The notes under the pieces were generated by a model that did not search any database, was not told the DNA's origin, and was given only the letters and a program-made list of their open reading frames with translations. A DNA stretch of 64,000 nucleotides from Allantophomopsis cytisporea (taxonomy: Eukaryota > Ascomycota > Leotiomycetes > Phacidiales > Phacidiaceae), in NCBI GenBank assembly GCA_024752435.1, contig CP103028.1:186001-250000 (forward strand), read 5' to 3'. A program made the translations under genes and the position numbers. Below are positions 35,492-48,048 of this stretch, in pieces (the stretch's first letter is position 1; each line of letters starts with the position of its first letter).

Positions 35492-36365
35492 AGTGAGTGA
35501 ATCGAGGAAGTCGAATAATGTAGGTTGTGGATTACAGGGCAGATATTCCATACTTGTTACCCCCACCAGACCAGTGTTCTCTGCATGTGGATCTAGGATG
35601 AGGAATAGTGGCAAACGTTACGAACGTTTTGGGAAAGAAAGAAGGGAAGAAGTTGTTCCTCAAAGTAGATTGCAGTGCATTCAAACCTTGGGATTAAACT
35701 ATAGTGTAGTTGTATTCGCTGAATAAGTTATATTGAAACTACGTATAGGATTGTGTTAAAACCCTATATATATATATATATATATATATTACACAAGGGA
35801 TCTATACATGTTAAGTTGAGCTTTAAAATAGTTTAAATCTCTTTATAATCTACAGGAATTACTATACACATAAACAAGCCTTCAATTCCTGAGGCTAAGG
35901 TAGTTACTTGTACTGTTCCTAAAACTCATCCTTATTTAGGTACATATGTTGGCCATCAAGTGCTTTCATTACTGTAGCTTCGACATCATACGAAAGAAGC
36001 CAGTCCCGGAATAGTAATCTATCAGTATGGTTTGAAATAAACGGTAGATAACTATTAAATAAGCATAAGACCAAAGACAAACTTAGCTAGTACAACGAAA
36101 ACTCAAGTCATATCAAGAGCTAGATCACGTGGCTAATAATATAGTATCTTTCCCCGTATATCTCTATAACAGCTTTGAGTGCTCGTCTTGATATAAATCG
36201 TACAAGGACGGCATTGAGAGAAGGTGGTCCGGAGGCATGTCAGATTCCTCTAGAGCACAAGGCAAACATTGAAAGCTGCAGGTAATGAAGGATAACACCA
36301 ATGAGGGCACAGCACGTCGAGAGTTCACCTCATACAATTAAGAAACTAAAGGCCTCGGAGCTCTT
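35492..36365. other. AT-rich intergenic stretch
   Basis: The 3' flank of the membrane protein gene followed by AT-rich DNA with a TA microsatellite. No gene seen. Confidence 0.5.
35765..35790. repeat. TA dinucleotide microsatellite
   Basis: About twelve consecutive TA units in non-coding DNA. Confidence 0.9.
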
Positions 36366-36367
36366 AC

Positions 36368-36680
36368 GTATAGGTGGACTCGCCTTTAGTTCCAGCGTAT
36401 GAAATATTGGCATACATAGACAAGTAGATCTTGAGAGCACTGGAAGGGGAGATCAAGATTGAACCCGAGGTCGGGTTTACCAGTAATGTAGCCATGATGC
36501 TTGGTGCGGTCTTGTTGTTGAGCCTCACCCCACTCTTGCTCTTAGTTACGTAGCATGGTCTAACTCCGTGATAAACATACCTGAGCATGTGCTTTCTCAA
36601 TTGCACCCAACCACTTATGAGATGAGAATCTGGTCTCTTCGAACTCAAAAAACGTTCACCAATAGATATCTACATTATCA
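36368..36680 (-). pseudogene. Orphan two-exon-like coding fragment, unidentified
   Basis: The minus strand reads FEFEETRFSSHKWLGAIEKA then HAQ, a GTATGT donor, a TAACTAAGAG acceptor, and a second piece QEWGEAQQQDRTKHHGYITG then KPDLGFNLDLPFQCS before a stop near 36388. The composition and the splice pair look like part of a real gene, but there is no start and no continuation. I do not recognise the family. Chance is possible. Confidence 0.3.
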
Positions 36681-36926
36681 GCATAAAGCCAAACCAAATC
36701 CAACATCATAATATTCAAAATCCGCTCCTATGCATTTGTCTTTTTAGTGGCACGAGTGCAAGGTATATTCCCTTTTCCCATACCATACATAATTTTACAA
36801 TTGTAGATCTCGAATGTGGTTTTGTTGATCTAAAAATATCCACACAAACCCTTTCCCTCCCCTAATAAATGCTTTGATAAGGTCACACAAAAAATCACTT
36901 TTTTGAGATTATGAAAGTTCACTACC

Positions 36927-38519
36927 TTATCCCATGACCATACCCTTCATAGAACTCATATCACCCTCCTTCGCGGCAATTTCGAAGTATCCGTAGATAA
37001 TACTGATTAAATGTTAGTGATTGGACATTGTGAGATTTTGTGCGGGGAAACTTACGTCACAGCCAACAAGATTCCAGTTCCAGATCCGAGAGCACCCATC
37101 AAATCACTGGCGACAGAGAGAGCACCAATGCAAGCACCACCAAAAGCAGCAGCAGTTGGAATGATTCTCTTCAACTCCTTGTACATGCTCTGCTCTCTGT
37201 GGCCAGCCATAACGAGACCCTGCTCCTTCAATTGCTTAGCAACATCTCTTGGGCTAGAGCCGGAAACCTCAATCCAGGTCTTGGAGAAGATGGCGCATGC
37301 AATGAGCATGTAGGCAATGTAGACAGCAGTGTGAATTGGGTCAAGAAGAGCCTCAGTAATGTTCAATGGTGGAGACATGTAGTATGCGATACCGGAAGAG
37401 GCGAAAAGCTGAGCAGAACCCTCGCGAGGCTCCCAAACACCGAAGAGGCGGACAAGAAGGTTCTCGGAGAAACGAGAGTAGAGCATCTGGGAAATCAAGA
37501 AGACGTTGGAGGAGAGCGCAGACTGGAGCATGATTGGCATGTTCGAGGTGTAGAAAAGGCGGACTGGGTAAGAACCGCGAGCACCACGCTGGCGGGAGGA
37601 CTTGACTGGAATCTCAACGCGGAATCCCTGAAGGTAGATAACAGCGGCGAAAACAACGAGGGTCGCGAGGAGGTTCATGATGTTTGGCAAGTTCTGTCTG
37701 TAGAAAGCCTCCTGAAGAGCGCGCTGCTTGTTTGGCCAGGTGAAGAGAAGGTGGAAGAGAGCAATGACAGCTCCCTCGAATTCTGGTCCACGACCGGTGT
37801 TAATGGTAGTTGGGGAGAATGCCTTCCAGATGATAGACTCGCAGATGTTGGTGGCGATGAAAAGGGAGATACCGCTTCCAAGACCGTATCCCTTCTGGAG
37901 AAGCTCGTCAAGAAGAATGACAATGACACCTGCAACAACCAATTGGAGGATCAAAAGGAGGACAACACCCATACCAAGGTCGGATGGCTGACCGTAAAGA
38001 CCAGTGAAAACGTAAACAGTGGCCTGTCCCAAGGACAGAATAATAGCGAAAAGCTTCTGAGCTGTTTGGTAGAGCTCGCGATCGGACTTCAAGTCAAGGT
38101 TGACGTCAATGAGATGGGTACCAGCAAGAAGCTGGAAGACCATGCCAGAAGAGATAATTGGGGTAATACCCAATTCCATGAGCGTTCCTCTGTTACTTGC
38201 CAACATCATTCGAAGCCAGTATAGAGGATCGGAGGTATCAGAGGACACGATACCATACAATGGCATCTGCGACATGACCAAAAAGATCATGAGGGTCAAA
38301 CCCGTCCACATCAACTTTTGGTTGAATGGGACCTTGGTCTCGGGCTGTTGGACTTCCGGAAGCCATGGCGAGAAGGGTTTGATGAGATCGAGGAAACGGA
38401 CTGATGAACGACAAGAGCGCAATGAGTTAGCAATTGAGCTCTTTCTTCCCCAGATGTGCACACGTTTAAGGTTATGTGCAATTGAGTTGAGAAATTGGGA
38501 GTAACTTACGGCCACTCAT
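36927..38519 (-). CDS. SEC61: Sec61 alpha subunit, protein-conducting channel of the ER translocon
   Basis: Pore-forming subunit of the Sec61 complex, moving secretory and membrane proteins into the endoplasmic reticulum. Exons are 38510-38519 (10 bp), 37056-38400 and 36927-37002, with introns of 109 and 53 bp; 476 residues, the usual size. The micro-exon ATGAGTGGCC joins to give MSGLRFLDLIKPFSPWLPEV, the conserved family start, and the last exon gives AVTIIYGYFEIAAKEGDM at the C-terminus. Landmarks include the plug-region GIVSSDTSDPLYWLRMMLAS, the ribosome-contact loop EIPVKSSRQRGARGSYPVRL, and ten hydrophobic segments. It is a housekeeping gene and a useful conserved anchor in a window otherwise rich in accessory genes. 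Confidence 0.97.
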
Positions 38520-39064
38520 CTTGGCGATGGTGTCTGGAATAACCTCACAGACGTTTGGAAAGAAAGGAAGAAGCTGAAGGGACGACTGGAAAATGCGCAA
38601 GTCGACTCAGCAATTGTTGTCGTGGTATCTTCGCGTGTTGGTGATGCGAAAGAGGAGAGTTAGGATGAAGGTGTCTCGAGCTATGTGTCGCTTCGCATCT
38701 ACCTTGTGTGAACAGCCTGGCCTCGCTGGGAACTGCCGCTAATCACCGATGTTCACGTGATGTTGGCCGCACTTGGCAAAGACCCCTATTACTTTTAATT
38801 TCTATGTCATTCGATTATTTATATTTGATAGAATTGTTATTTCGACACAAAACTATTAGTATCAATTGAAGTGTCTTTACTTTGTCGCGTGAAATATTCC
38901 ATTCGAATAAGAATGTAGAGTTCAAAATATGTGGTTTTGTGGTATGTTGGTATAAAGATACACACTGAGCCCTTGTAGCTCCCTCGGGCCCATTAACCAT
39001 GTCCTCGGATTCTTCGTCAATGACGATCAGTCATGTCTTTGACTCTTGAAAGAACAATACTAAC
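38520..39064. other. Promoter side of SEC61
   Basis: Contains the SEC61 upstream region; becomes AT-rich after about 38790. No gene seen. Confidence 0.5.
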
Positions 39065-39232
39065 TTATGGTCTGATTCCATTGAAAAAACCAAGCATAAT
39101 ACTGGGCAGGATCTCGATCTGATCAATAGTCATAACTTTCTGGCAACCAGTGAGAATCTCCTTGAAGACATACGGTCCATGACCATATTCAATTCCATCA
39201 ACAATAAATTCAACAGCAGCATTGGGAACTGC
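39065..39232 (-). pseudogene. Orphan exon-like coding fragment, unidentified
   Basis: The minus strand is open for 55 codons with strikingly protein-like content: AVPNAAVEFIVDGIEYGHGP, then YVFKEILTGCQKVMTIDQIE and ILPSIMLGFFNGIRP before TAA at 39065-39067. It is preceded by an in-frame TGA and an acceptor-like GATACGCAG. A few codons further upstream another frame reads LVIFVDHHGIKAFKGM. No start, donor or further exon could be assigned. It looks like the 3' end of a gene whose front part is lost or too eroded to see. The family is not recognised. Confidence 0.4.
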
Positions 39233-40222
39233 GTATCAATTGAGAACTATGCAGTTGAATAGATGTCATTCCCTTGAAAGCCTTGATTCCATGATGGTCT
39301 ACAAAGATTACCAAATACATATGAGGCTCTATAACAATGAAATCTATATATTTCGACTACTTCAATCAAACAAAATATCAATTCACACTTGACATTACGA
39401 TTGATGTGCAGCTAGCTCTATAATGAACAAAGATATACATCAAAGGCTTCTACAAAGATAGTCAAATATGGGCCTCAAAGTGACAAGAAATACTCACAAA
39501 GAAACAAAACACCAAAGTCAAAAGTCTCGAATTCACTCAAATACAAGACCTGGATATATCCAATACTCTACATATCAAGCAACCTAAAGCCAGACGATTT
39601 TGCCACCATTTGGCTGTCACATCTTAAAATACAAGGCACTTCAAACCAACCATAACAACTCTGAGCTCAGTACTTTTGGTCGTTCTCAATACTCGCCCAT
39701 AGCAACCATCCAACAATGAACAGAGTTTCAAGAAGCATGTGGTTATTCAACTTACGTATCTCAATTTGTGATTGATTTATAATGTAGCAATCCGAAATAA
39801 TGATAAGTACACTATGAGCCTTCCTTCTTCCTTTGACAGATAGAATTTGATTTTCCGAAACGTAATTAACAATATCCCCCGTTCTGATACCGCAATCTCC
39901 TATTCTCAAGTCCCCCCAAAAGACAGGACGTATACCCTCCTCTCAACCTGCAGTTGATGATCAACAATGCAGGACACCATGTTCGGCTTCAAAGTCTTTC
40001 CTCAATCTACGTTGATGCAGCCACGACAGAATGTTTCCGACTTCAAGCGTCACTGCCTAATAGTACATTGTAAACATCTCTCACAGATAGAGTCCGTCAT
40101 CCTTGCACATCTCAAGATATTTCAACAAGCGAAATTGAACTTCAATTATTTTCAGCCGTAATCTATCAAGCACTGGAACAAGAGTCATAGCTTCAAAGCA
40201 AATCCATCAACATCCCACCCCA
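39233..40222. other. Intergenic region
   Basis: No gene supported. Short frames on both strands lack domain or codon signal. Confidence 0.5.
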
Positions 40223-42006
40223 CTAAAGCTCATCCTTACCCGCCTTCGCCTCAACAGCCCGAAGTCTAAACATTCCAACCCCATGCGCCTCAACAGTAGC
40301 CGTAACCGTGCCACCAGGCGCAACGGTAGTGGTAACATTGCCCAGCAAAAGCTCATTCTTCTGCCCAAGACCAGCCTCATAACTAGTCGCCGTAGCATTA
40401 TACCTATTTCCACCAACACGCGTAGCATTATACCCAGTAGTGGCGTTCCCCGCGTCACTGCTCGCCTGAATAATGGCGGCGGCGTCCTCATCACTCATGC
40501 GACCAGCCCACAGATCGCGCACCTCCCACGCAACGCCCACCTCCTTCGCTGTGCCGGCGGCGCCGCTGTCGACAAAGATGTCGGCGAGCGAGGCGTGTAG
40601 TGTGGTGGTTTCGTTGCCGCCATTTACGAGGAGCACGACGGCGTCCGAGTAGGTGCCGCCTGTTGTGGAGTTGAGGCTGCCGGACCAGAGCTGGAAGGAG
40701 GGGGTTGTGGACGAGGTAGGGACGATAGATGTGTCGTTTGCGTCATAGAGCCAGCGGCGGGCTGCGGAGGAGCCGAGGGGGTCTTGAGAGACGGCTATAA
40801 CAGCGGCGTTGGAGAGGATGGAGAGGGCCGAGGGGGTGATTTTGCGGATGTCGTTGCCCATTATGAGGGGGGATTTGACGGCAGCCCCTGTCGAATATTA
40901 GTATTGAAATTGAGATGAAAGTGTTTTTATTTGTTCTGGGATAGAGATATTTGTGGTAGGTGAGAGGAGAGTAGAGAAGTTTGGGGAACTTACACAAGCT
41001 GAAATGCGCCACGTACTCAACATCACTCATAGCTCCATTGCCAACCTCCAGGTTATCAAGATCATTCCACGCGCCTGGTTCCGCCTTCGAAGGGATGAAA
41101 GAGGCTTTATTCAAGATATTGTTTACCGAGCAGTGGAAGCCCGGCAACTCACAATTGTAAGCATCTAGGCCATCGCATGGGCAGCGTGCATCATATTGGT
41201 CCCAGCTATCATAGATATCACCCGAGATGCGCCACGAGTTGGCGATAGTGCTAGCCCAGTTCCATGGGAAGTCTTCGCCCCAGTTGCAGAGAGAGTAGAG
41301 GATTGGACGGCCGGTAGCGTTGAGAGCGCGAGACATTGTCGCGTAGCTGTGAATGTCAGTATGGTACTTCACTCTTGTTCAAACGTAGGTGAGGAAGTCA
41401 TACCGATTGTAACTAATCAATTGGGTTCCCGCTTGTCCCTCATTGTCTGCAGAGATCAGCTATGAACAGCTGATGTGACGGTCTTAGGGGAGAACCTACA
41501 GCAATTATCGTATTTGAGATAATCAACACCCCAGCTTGCAAACGTATTGGCGTCCACCTCCTCATGTCCCAAGCTCCCAGAATACTTCCCGCACGTGAGA
41601 GCGCCCGCATCACTATACATACCGAAGCCGAGGCCGAGAGCATGTAGATCATCGCCGACAGCCTTCATGCCACGTGGAAACTTGGTGGTATCGGCAATCA
41701 ACGAGTTGTTATTGGAGGCATTGCGGCCTGACGACCAGCAATCGTCGAGGATCACGTAGTGGTAGCCCAGGTCTTTGAGTCCGTAGTCGACGATCAATTC
41801 AGCTGTTTGTACCAGCAGGTCTTCGCTGACAGAGCACCCAAAGGCATTCCAGTTATCCTGGGGCTGTTAATTGTGCTGCGGAGTAGGGAAGAGGCGAGGG
41901 AACTCACCCAGCCCATTTGAGGGGTTCGCGCGAGGCCGTTGTTCACGGCATTGGTTAATGATAGCAACGATGCCGCTGTGGCAGCGGAGAACAGGGATCG
42001 AGACAT
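40223..42006 (-). CDS. Secreted GH27 alpha-galactosidase
   Basis: Releases terminal alpha-galactose from galactomannan, raffinose-type sugars or glycoconjugates outside the cell. Five exons: 41908-42006, 41500-41857, 41404-41446, 40994-41346 and 40223-40887; introns 50, 53, 57 and 106 bp; 505 residues. Splicing restores ARTPQMGWDNWNAFGC, YLKYDNCYNEGQAGTQLISY, NRYATMSRALNATGRP and FSLWAAVKSPLIMGNDIR, all GH27 landmarks. The nucleophile is Asp150 in KYDNC; the acid/base is about Asp210 in WRISGDIYDSW. A signal peptide ends near residue 20 (SLTNA). The C-terminal third is a beta-domain with several N-glycosylation sites (NSTT, NETT, NATT). The third exon is only 43 bp. Family assignment is very secure. 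Confidence 0.95.
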
Positions 42007-44477
42007 GCTGTGCGAAATATACAGATGTATATGAGAGTGAGAGATGATTACTTACCGCAGAAGAAAGAATGGCAAAGAGGGCGGCGCAATTGACTTCATA
42101 TACTACATGACCCCGCGTTGACTTACATGGAGAGTTGAGGTAGTAGAGTATGGACAGGATGTCGCGCATATTAAACGGCGGGGTAAATCCAGATATCCTG
42201 TGCAGCTAGATCAAGATTGGATGTCTGTTCCGTAGAGAAAAAGAAATTGTATGGCACGTGTATAGATGAAAGTCAACAAAATGCCAACATGAACCGACGA
42301 TGACGCCCATCCCGAGACTAGAGATGGGTAGCGAGGTACATGCGCCTAATATTATGGGACCACGAGCAGGTGATATGCCGACAATGACAAGCAGAAAGTA
42401 TATCGTGAGATTTATGAGCCTTTCTAATGCATGACAGACTACTGTGTACTGTATAAAGCATCTATCGTCCGAGTAATGTAGCGAAGACTCGTATCTCGCA
42501 TTGCTCAAGCCACCTCTTCATCCAAACGTCGCCTAGATGACTACCAGATGACTACCAGATGACTACCAGATGTCCCCTTTGAATCCGACATCAACAGACA
42601 CCCAATTCACCCTATACAAATCAGAAAGCTAGGGATGAATCTACAATTCCCCGCCAAAAAACCAAGACCAAAACCAAGCAATCCTTCTCATCTCTTACCG
42701 CCATTACGTAGGGTGAATCGAAGGATATTCTCCTTTTTTCTCTTCCCCGCGCTGATTTATGATGGTGCTGGTCCCACCCCGGTCCCCAACTTCCCCACAT
42801 CCACTCACCAGCCCAACCACAAAGTGAGATCGCCAGGATCGAGGTACTAGCGGCACCGGACATACAGTCGGGTAAATTGGGGGATACAATAATGTGGTAA
42901 CCAACACACTGACGTTGAGAGGAAGAGCGGAAGACAAGGTGGAATTGAAGAAAGTGAGAGAGGTTCGACATGGAACGATATCCAGTCTCGACGTACTTCT
43001 CGTCTGAGGATATTCAAAAGGTGACCCCCAATCCCCATGATTACTTAAATATGGCCGATATAATCTGTATACCACCACGCAGTACAGCACACTCACCCAA
43101 CAGAGTACCAACTCGGACGAGAAGCCTCATCTCAACTCCAAAAAACCCCAAGATCCCAAGCCCCAGACACAACACCACACAATGGAATCCACAAGGGGGT
43201 AACCCTACAAAATCCAACCAGAGAAACCCCACACCAACAAAAACCCCAAGCAATCCAATTCCCATCCGAATCATCAAGACATCATACCAAGAGTCCCGCG
43301 GCTCCATCTCTCCCAGCACCGAGGCGCCGCACCGACACAACCGACACCACACAGCAACAACCCCCCAACCCATACATAAACGACCGCAATCCCCAACCCC
43401 AAGTCCACCAACGCACAAAACCGGTCCCCACAAGCAGCAGAGAGCCAGGCCAGGCAAATCTCCACCCGAAGAAATCACTGCGTTACCGGTGCTGAGTCTG
43501 CAGCGCCGTTGCGCATGTCGGAGGCAGATTATCCGAGCGCCGACCTGCCGTATTCCGGGTAGGCGTGGGCGTAGTAGCGTGTATCGTTGAAATACTCGGT
43601 GTTTATCGGGGGGATGGGGATTTTTATTGTTTTTTTTAAATCTTTTTGGATGAATGGGTGGATGGGTGCTGGGTGAGGGTTGGTTTGGGGGGATGGGTTG
43701 ATTGGTGGGCTTTTTGGTTTGGCTTGGGAGGGTGAGGAATATGAATATGTGAATTTGGAAAGTTGGAGGGATTGGGGGATTGGGGGAATTGGGATGGAGG
43801 TGTTATAAGAAACTCGTTTCGTCGTGTGGTGTTTCTTGACTTTGAGTGGTAAGTATTTGGTATTGGGATATATATTTTGAAGGGCTTGGAAGCAACAATA
43901 CACCTAAATCTTGGGGTAGATGCTGAGAAATTTGGAATTGTTGGTCAATTATATCGAGGACGGTGTAATCGTCAAGAGCTGTACAGTAAGTACCGTGCAG
44001 GTTCTCTGCATGAATTGAAGACCAATCAGACACTACGAATAGAAATGTTGGAGTAGCAAAAAGGTCATCTTGGAAATAAACGGCACATGAGACAGTGATG
44101 GACGGTTATGGCAGGCAATCGGGCCTATAGTGATAATATTCTCAAGTTATATCCACCCTACTATAATGTAGCCAGCAGTCTATCCCTATCAAGAGATAGA
44201 CGACCGTTTACGGATATAATCTCAACATTTGTCCAATGCTTGTGTTCACTTGCTCATAATCTCTCTTCAACGGTGCAGAAGCACATGAACAATTCTCCAG
44301 AGTAATACAACCCCGACGGCCAAGAAGGGAATATGCGTATTGATCTCGCCAGACGCCCATGGTCCAAACTGACCAGCACGTCGCCCTGATCCCAATGTCC
44401 TCTCATAACCTCCCAAATTCATTATAACCAGGAGGACGAAGCCTTTACATCTATCTCCATGCCAAACAGTTCATACC
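42007..44477. other. Intergenic region, alpha-galactosidase to methyltransferase
   Basis: About 2.5 kb. The right-hand part of the alpha-galactosidase promoter lies at 42007-42200. At 43020-43560 both strands carry long but low-complexity frames (Pro/Ser/Thr on plus, Gly/Val/Leu on minus) caused by C-rich plus-strand composition; I see no gene in them. 43600-43800 is G-rich on the plus strand. Confidence 0.5.
42536..42572. repeat. 11-bp tandem repeat
   Basis: Three to four copies of GATGACTACCA end to end. Confidence 0.85.
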
Positions 44478-45699
44478 CTAGAGAGTCGTAACATTCCCTC
44501 CACCTCCACCTCTACCACCTACTCCCACCCCAATAGGCTTCCTCCCAACTAAAACATTAACCTTAACACACAAGCCTTTCCCCCTAACCGGATCTCTAAC
44601 AACATTCTTCAGATCCTCAATAAGCGACTCACACTTCCGCCTAACCTCCTCAGCAGTCCACCCACCCACCCTTGTAAGCAGCCGCAACGCTGTACTCTCC
44701 ATTCCCGCCGAGCACGCCACAAGCCATAGTCTGGCTGTACTACGCTGCGCATCATCCGCCTCACCAACAAGTGGGATATCAAAAGACCTCAAACTCACGT
44801 CCTCAAAGCCCGCATCAATAAGACGCCGCGGCTCAAGGTGGTCAGTGCCAAGCGCATAACCCGAGATCCTCGCGGCGTCAGCAATAGACTTAATGAAAGA
44901 CATCATTTCAGAATCGGCGCCGAAGTGCGCGGCGAGGTGGGCGTGGTCGTCGAAATCCACGACCTCGACGTAGGCGCCGGGCTTGAGGTGGGTGAGGGTG
45001 CGGGAGTAGATGGAGTGCCAGTCGCGGAAGGCGCCGTTCATGTTGCGCAGGTGGATGAGGTCGAAGGCGTCGGTACCAAAGGTCCAACCCGTGTCATCCT
45101 CTGCATCGTCGATCTCGAAGAAGATGTTGGAGGGTACGTTGGAGGGCTGGATTGCTGAGAGGTCGGTGCCTAGGATTTCGGCCGAAGGGTGGGCTTCGCC
45201 CATTTCGATGGCCCATTCGCCGGTTCCGGTGCCGATGTCCAGGATGCGTGTTGGGGAGGATAGGGGGACGGTTGTTAGGTGGTTGTGGAAGATGAAGAGG
45301 TAGGCTTGGTGGACTATGTTCAGTCGGGTTTGCTCCATTTCGTCATTCGGCATGAAATAATTCCCTGCGTACCGTCGATCATGCTCGTAGACGTATTCGC
45401 GTTCGTTGGAGTAGAGAGATCGTGTAGATATCCTGCTTGCTTTAGTATAAAGTTAGAGGTCTGGAGGTGATCACGGACATGGATATGTCTTCGTAGGGCA
45501 TTCTGCGTTGATATCGATTGCGAGATCGAGTATACTGCAGTGACCTGTCATCAAAGTCGTCCATTTCAGCGCTATGACGCTGATTTGAGGCTTCGCCATC
45601 CTCATCTTGAATATCGGAATACCAATGGTGCGATTTTCCTGCCATAGAACAAGTCCCACCCTTCTTCCTCTCTTCAACACCATCCTCTCCATCCATCAT
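44478..45699 (-). CDS. LaeA-like SAM-dependent methyltransferase
   Basis: Class I methyltransferase of the TAM/UbiE-like group expanded in fungi; some relatives (LaeA) control secondary metabolism, others act within biosynthetic clusters. Model: exons 45536-45699 and 44478-45432, intron 103 bp (GTATAC...AAGCAG with a CTAAC branch site); 372 residues. The family's pre-catalytic motif is reconstructed as SLYSNEREYVYEHDRRYAGN then YFMPNDEMEQ. SAM motif I is ILDIGTGTGEW at about 118-128; later motifs are ILGTDLSAIQP and FDLIHLRNMNG. The N-terminus is acidic and poorly conserved, as usual. It ends in an unusual glycine run (GVGVGGRGGGGG). The second exon is certain; the first exon and start (45699, or Met19 downstream) are less so. 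No biosynthetic cluster is adjacent, so a specific role cannot be assigned. Confidence 0.8.
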
Positions 45700-45896
45700 C
45701 CGCCGTAAAGTAGAAGGAGAGTATTCTAATTTCAAAAATCTTCTCTATGTTGGAAAAGATCAAAATGTTGATTCCTGACACTTCATTCAGCACATCAAGC
45801 AATCCTGTAGAAATCAATCCAAAACCATAACGAGTGACGAAGTCGGCGTGCCATTCGATGACCCTTCAAGCCGCAAGGTAAGCCGTGTGCACCCAG

Positions 45897-45923
45897 ACAC
45901 ACACACACACACACACACACACA
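45897..45923. repeat. CA dinucleotide microsatellite
   Basis: Thirteen or so CA units. Confidence 0.9.
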
Positions 45924-47063
45924 GACTCCACCAAAAATGTCCGACGTCAAACCAAGGCACAAAGCAACGTAAGAACGCAAGCAAGCCCGTACAAAACCGC
46001 GAAGGACCGGAGAAACCAGCACAACGAGGCAAAGAAAGCCGTCGCTCGCACCGACAGGTAATACTCTTCGAAGGCGGAAAAGAAAAATCCTCAGCAAGCA
46101 GGAAGAGGGGAAAGGGAAGATGAGAGGGCCCTACGAGGGCAGACGACAGAAGACAAAAATGTACAGTGCAGTACCTGGACCACAAGGCGGCCACGGCCAT
46201 ACATAGCATGGCATGACGAGACCCTCCCACGGCGGCGGACCGGGGCACTCAAGCATCCACTGAGAGGACCGGCAGGCCCAACATCCCAGCATCCCAGCTC
46301 GCCCCGTACCCACGTCCACGTCCCTGGCAGCGAGCAGTTGGAGTGAGAGGGGATTGTGTAGGCCAATGAGCAGGTGCCATTGGTGGGCTGTGACCAATTG
46401 GCTGTTGGGATGCTGGGCCCCGGATTGAGATTGAGTGGAGAGGGTTTGCGGTGGTGCACGGCGTTGTGAGTAAGCGATGATGGATGCGAGGGGGAGGGGG
46501 GAGGGCTAGGAGGGCTGGATGGTGATGGGGAAGGTCGTGGCGGGTGGGGAGATGTGAGGTGGAATTGGAAATGCCGCCTGAGAATCGATATGCATATGTA
46601 TATTCTATACTGTATTTCCGGAGGAGATGCGCGCACGGTGAAGTATTTGTATTTTCCTGGAGTATAGGATTGTGCGTTGAGGCGTCGGAATGGAGTGGAA
46701 ATGATCATTCATGCTCCCTCGGTGCTGAGCTTGGGAGTGATGCTGGCGAGGAAGGACGAGGCGCTGTACTGCGTACATATGCTGTTGGCCGTGAGAGTGC
46801 AGAAAGGAATCAGTTGAGATGGAAATCTGTGCTCAAAACACCAACACACCTCCCCCAAGCAGCGACGAAGACATAGATCATCAGGGAACACGGGCATCTC
46901 GATGGCCCCCAACACGCAATGCAATATCTTCCATACTCCGCACGGAATAAACCCCTCCAAGCAAGGCCCATCCCAACGATCCCTTGCCGAACTTCACAGT
47001 CGCATATTCATGATATCCACAGTAGAGTATATATATGATAGATTACATACATGACAACCACTT

Positions 47064-47099
47064 CAATCCAATCCAATCCAATCCAATCCGATCCGATCC
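47064..47099. repeat. CAATC/CGATC pentanucleotide repeat
   Basis: About seven units, the last two with an A-to-G change. Confidence 0.85.
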
Positions 47100-47182
47100 T
47101 CAAACCATCCTAACCCTGCCGTACAAACAATCCCACCGTCGTCCCATCCAGCACCCACCCCGAAAGTAGGTATGTGCTCCAA

Positions 47183-47205
47183 ACACCACCACCACCACCA
47201 CCACC
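47183..47205. repeat. CAC trinucleotide microsatellite
   Basis: Seven to eight CAC units; would read as polyhistidine on the plus strand, but no gene supports that. Confidence 0.85.
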
Positions 47206-48048
47206 AACACCACGGACCGATCCGCAAGTCTACCGAACCACAACCACAACGGCCCGCCACAAGCAATCAAGCAAGCAACGATCTCGCAAGCCTGAAGGGC
47301 GACATCACCATGCGACAGTCACAAACACAATACACCAACTATAATCCTGCGAGACCGAATGATTCACTACAGGTAAAGTAATCGATCTTGAGATCAGACG
47401 GGATGTACTACCTTTCGGACGATGCGAAGGGTACAAGATGTCCGGCGGAGGGGTGATATCCATATCCATGCGGGAATCGGGACATGTATCCTTGGTGTAC
47501 CGTGTGTAACCGAACTATAAATATGCATGATTTGAGGATTGGTTGAGGTGTATAGTTAGAGTTATAAGATATAGGCTACATGCTCACAGATACAAAGATA
47601 CGCCTTTCGATGGAACTAAAGATGAACAACGTATATAATCATCACAGCCTGTTCTCCAAATCCCAGTGATCCACGGTAGAGAATGCTTAAGTAAGAGAGA
47701 GGGAATACTCGGGATATAAGACAACGGGAATCAAGATGGGACTCAGTACTGCGTATGACGCACATACTAGACTATTATTACTTGGATCATCATCCAGCCC
47801 AATATGCTTGTGAATGACGGTAGTATCCATTAATGCAACCATACACTCGGAAAATGCAAGCATTACACGCCATCTACCATCTACCATCTAGCATGCACCC
47901 AACCCCCAACCCAACCTCGTAAATCATGATATCTCCCCTAGCCCCCAAATTAATCCACTCTCAACTCCACCTCGTCTCAACTCATCTCATCCCATCCCCA
48001 TCTCACCAGCCTCACCAGCCTCACCAACCTCAACCTCACCTACAAACC

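Larger units (their letters stand above)
45700..48048. other. Intergenic region with simple repeats
   Basis: About 2.3 kb without a supported gene. Several overlapping frames at 45795-46708 on both strands reflect skewed composition (CA runs, CT-rich minus strand). It carries the CA, CAATC and CAC microsatellites listed separately. Confidence 0.5.

Noticed and set aside
43020..43560. Long overlapping frames on both strands (Pro/Thr-rich plus, Gly/Val-rich minus)
   Set aside because: Both result from strongly C-rich plus-strand DNA; neither shows a domain or proper start.
46091..46708. 205-codon minus-strand frame with Pro/Ser-rich content
   Set aside because: Low complexity, shadowed by equally long frames in other phases; no domain.
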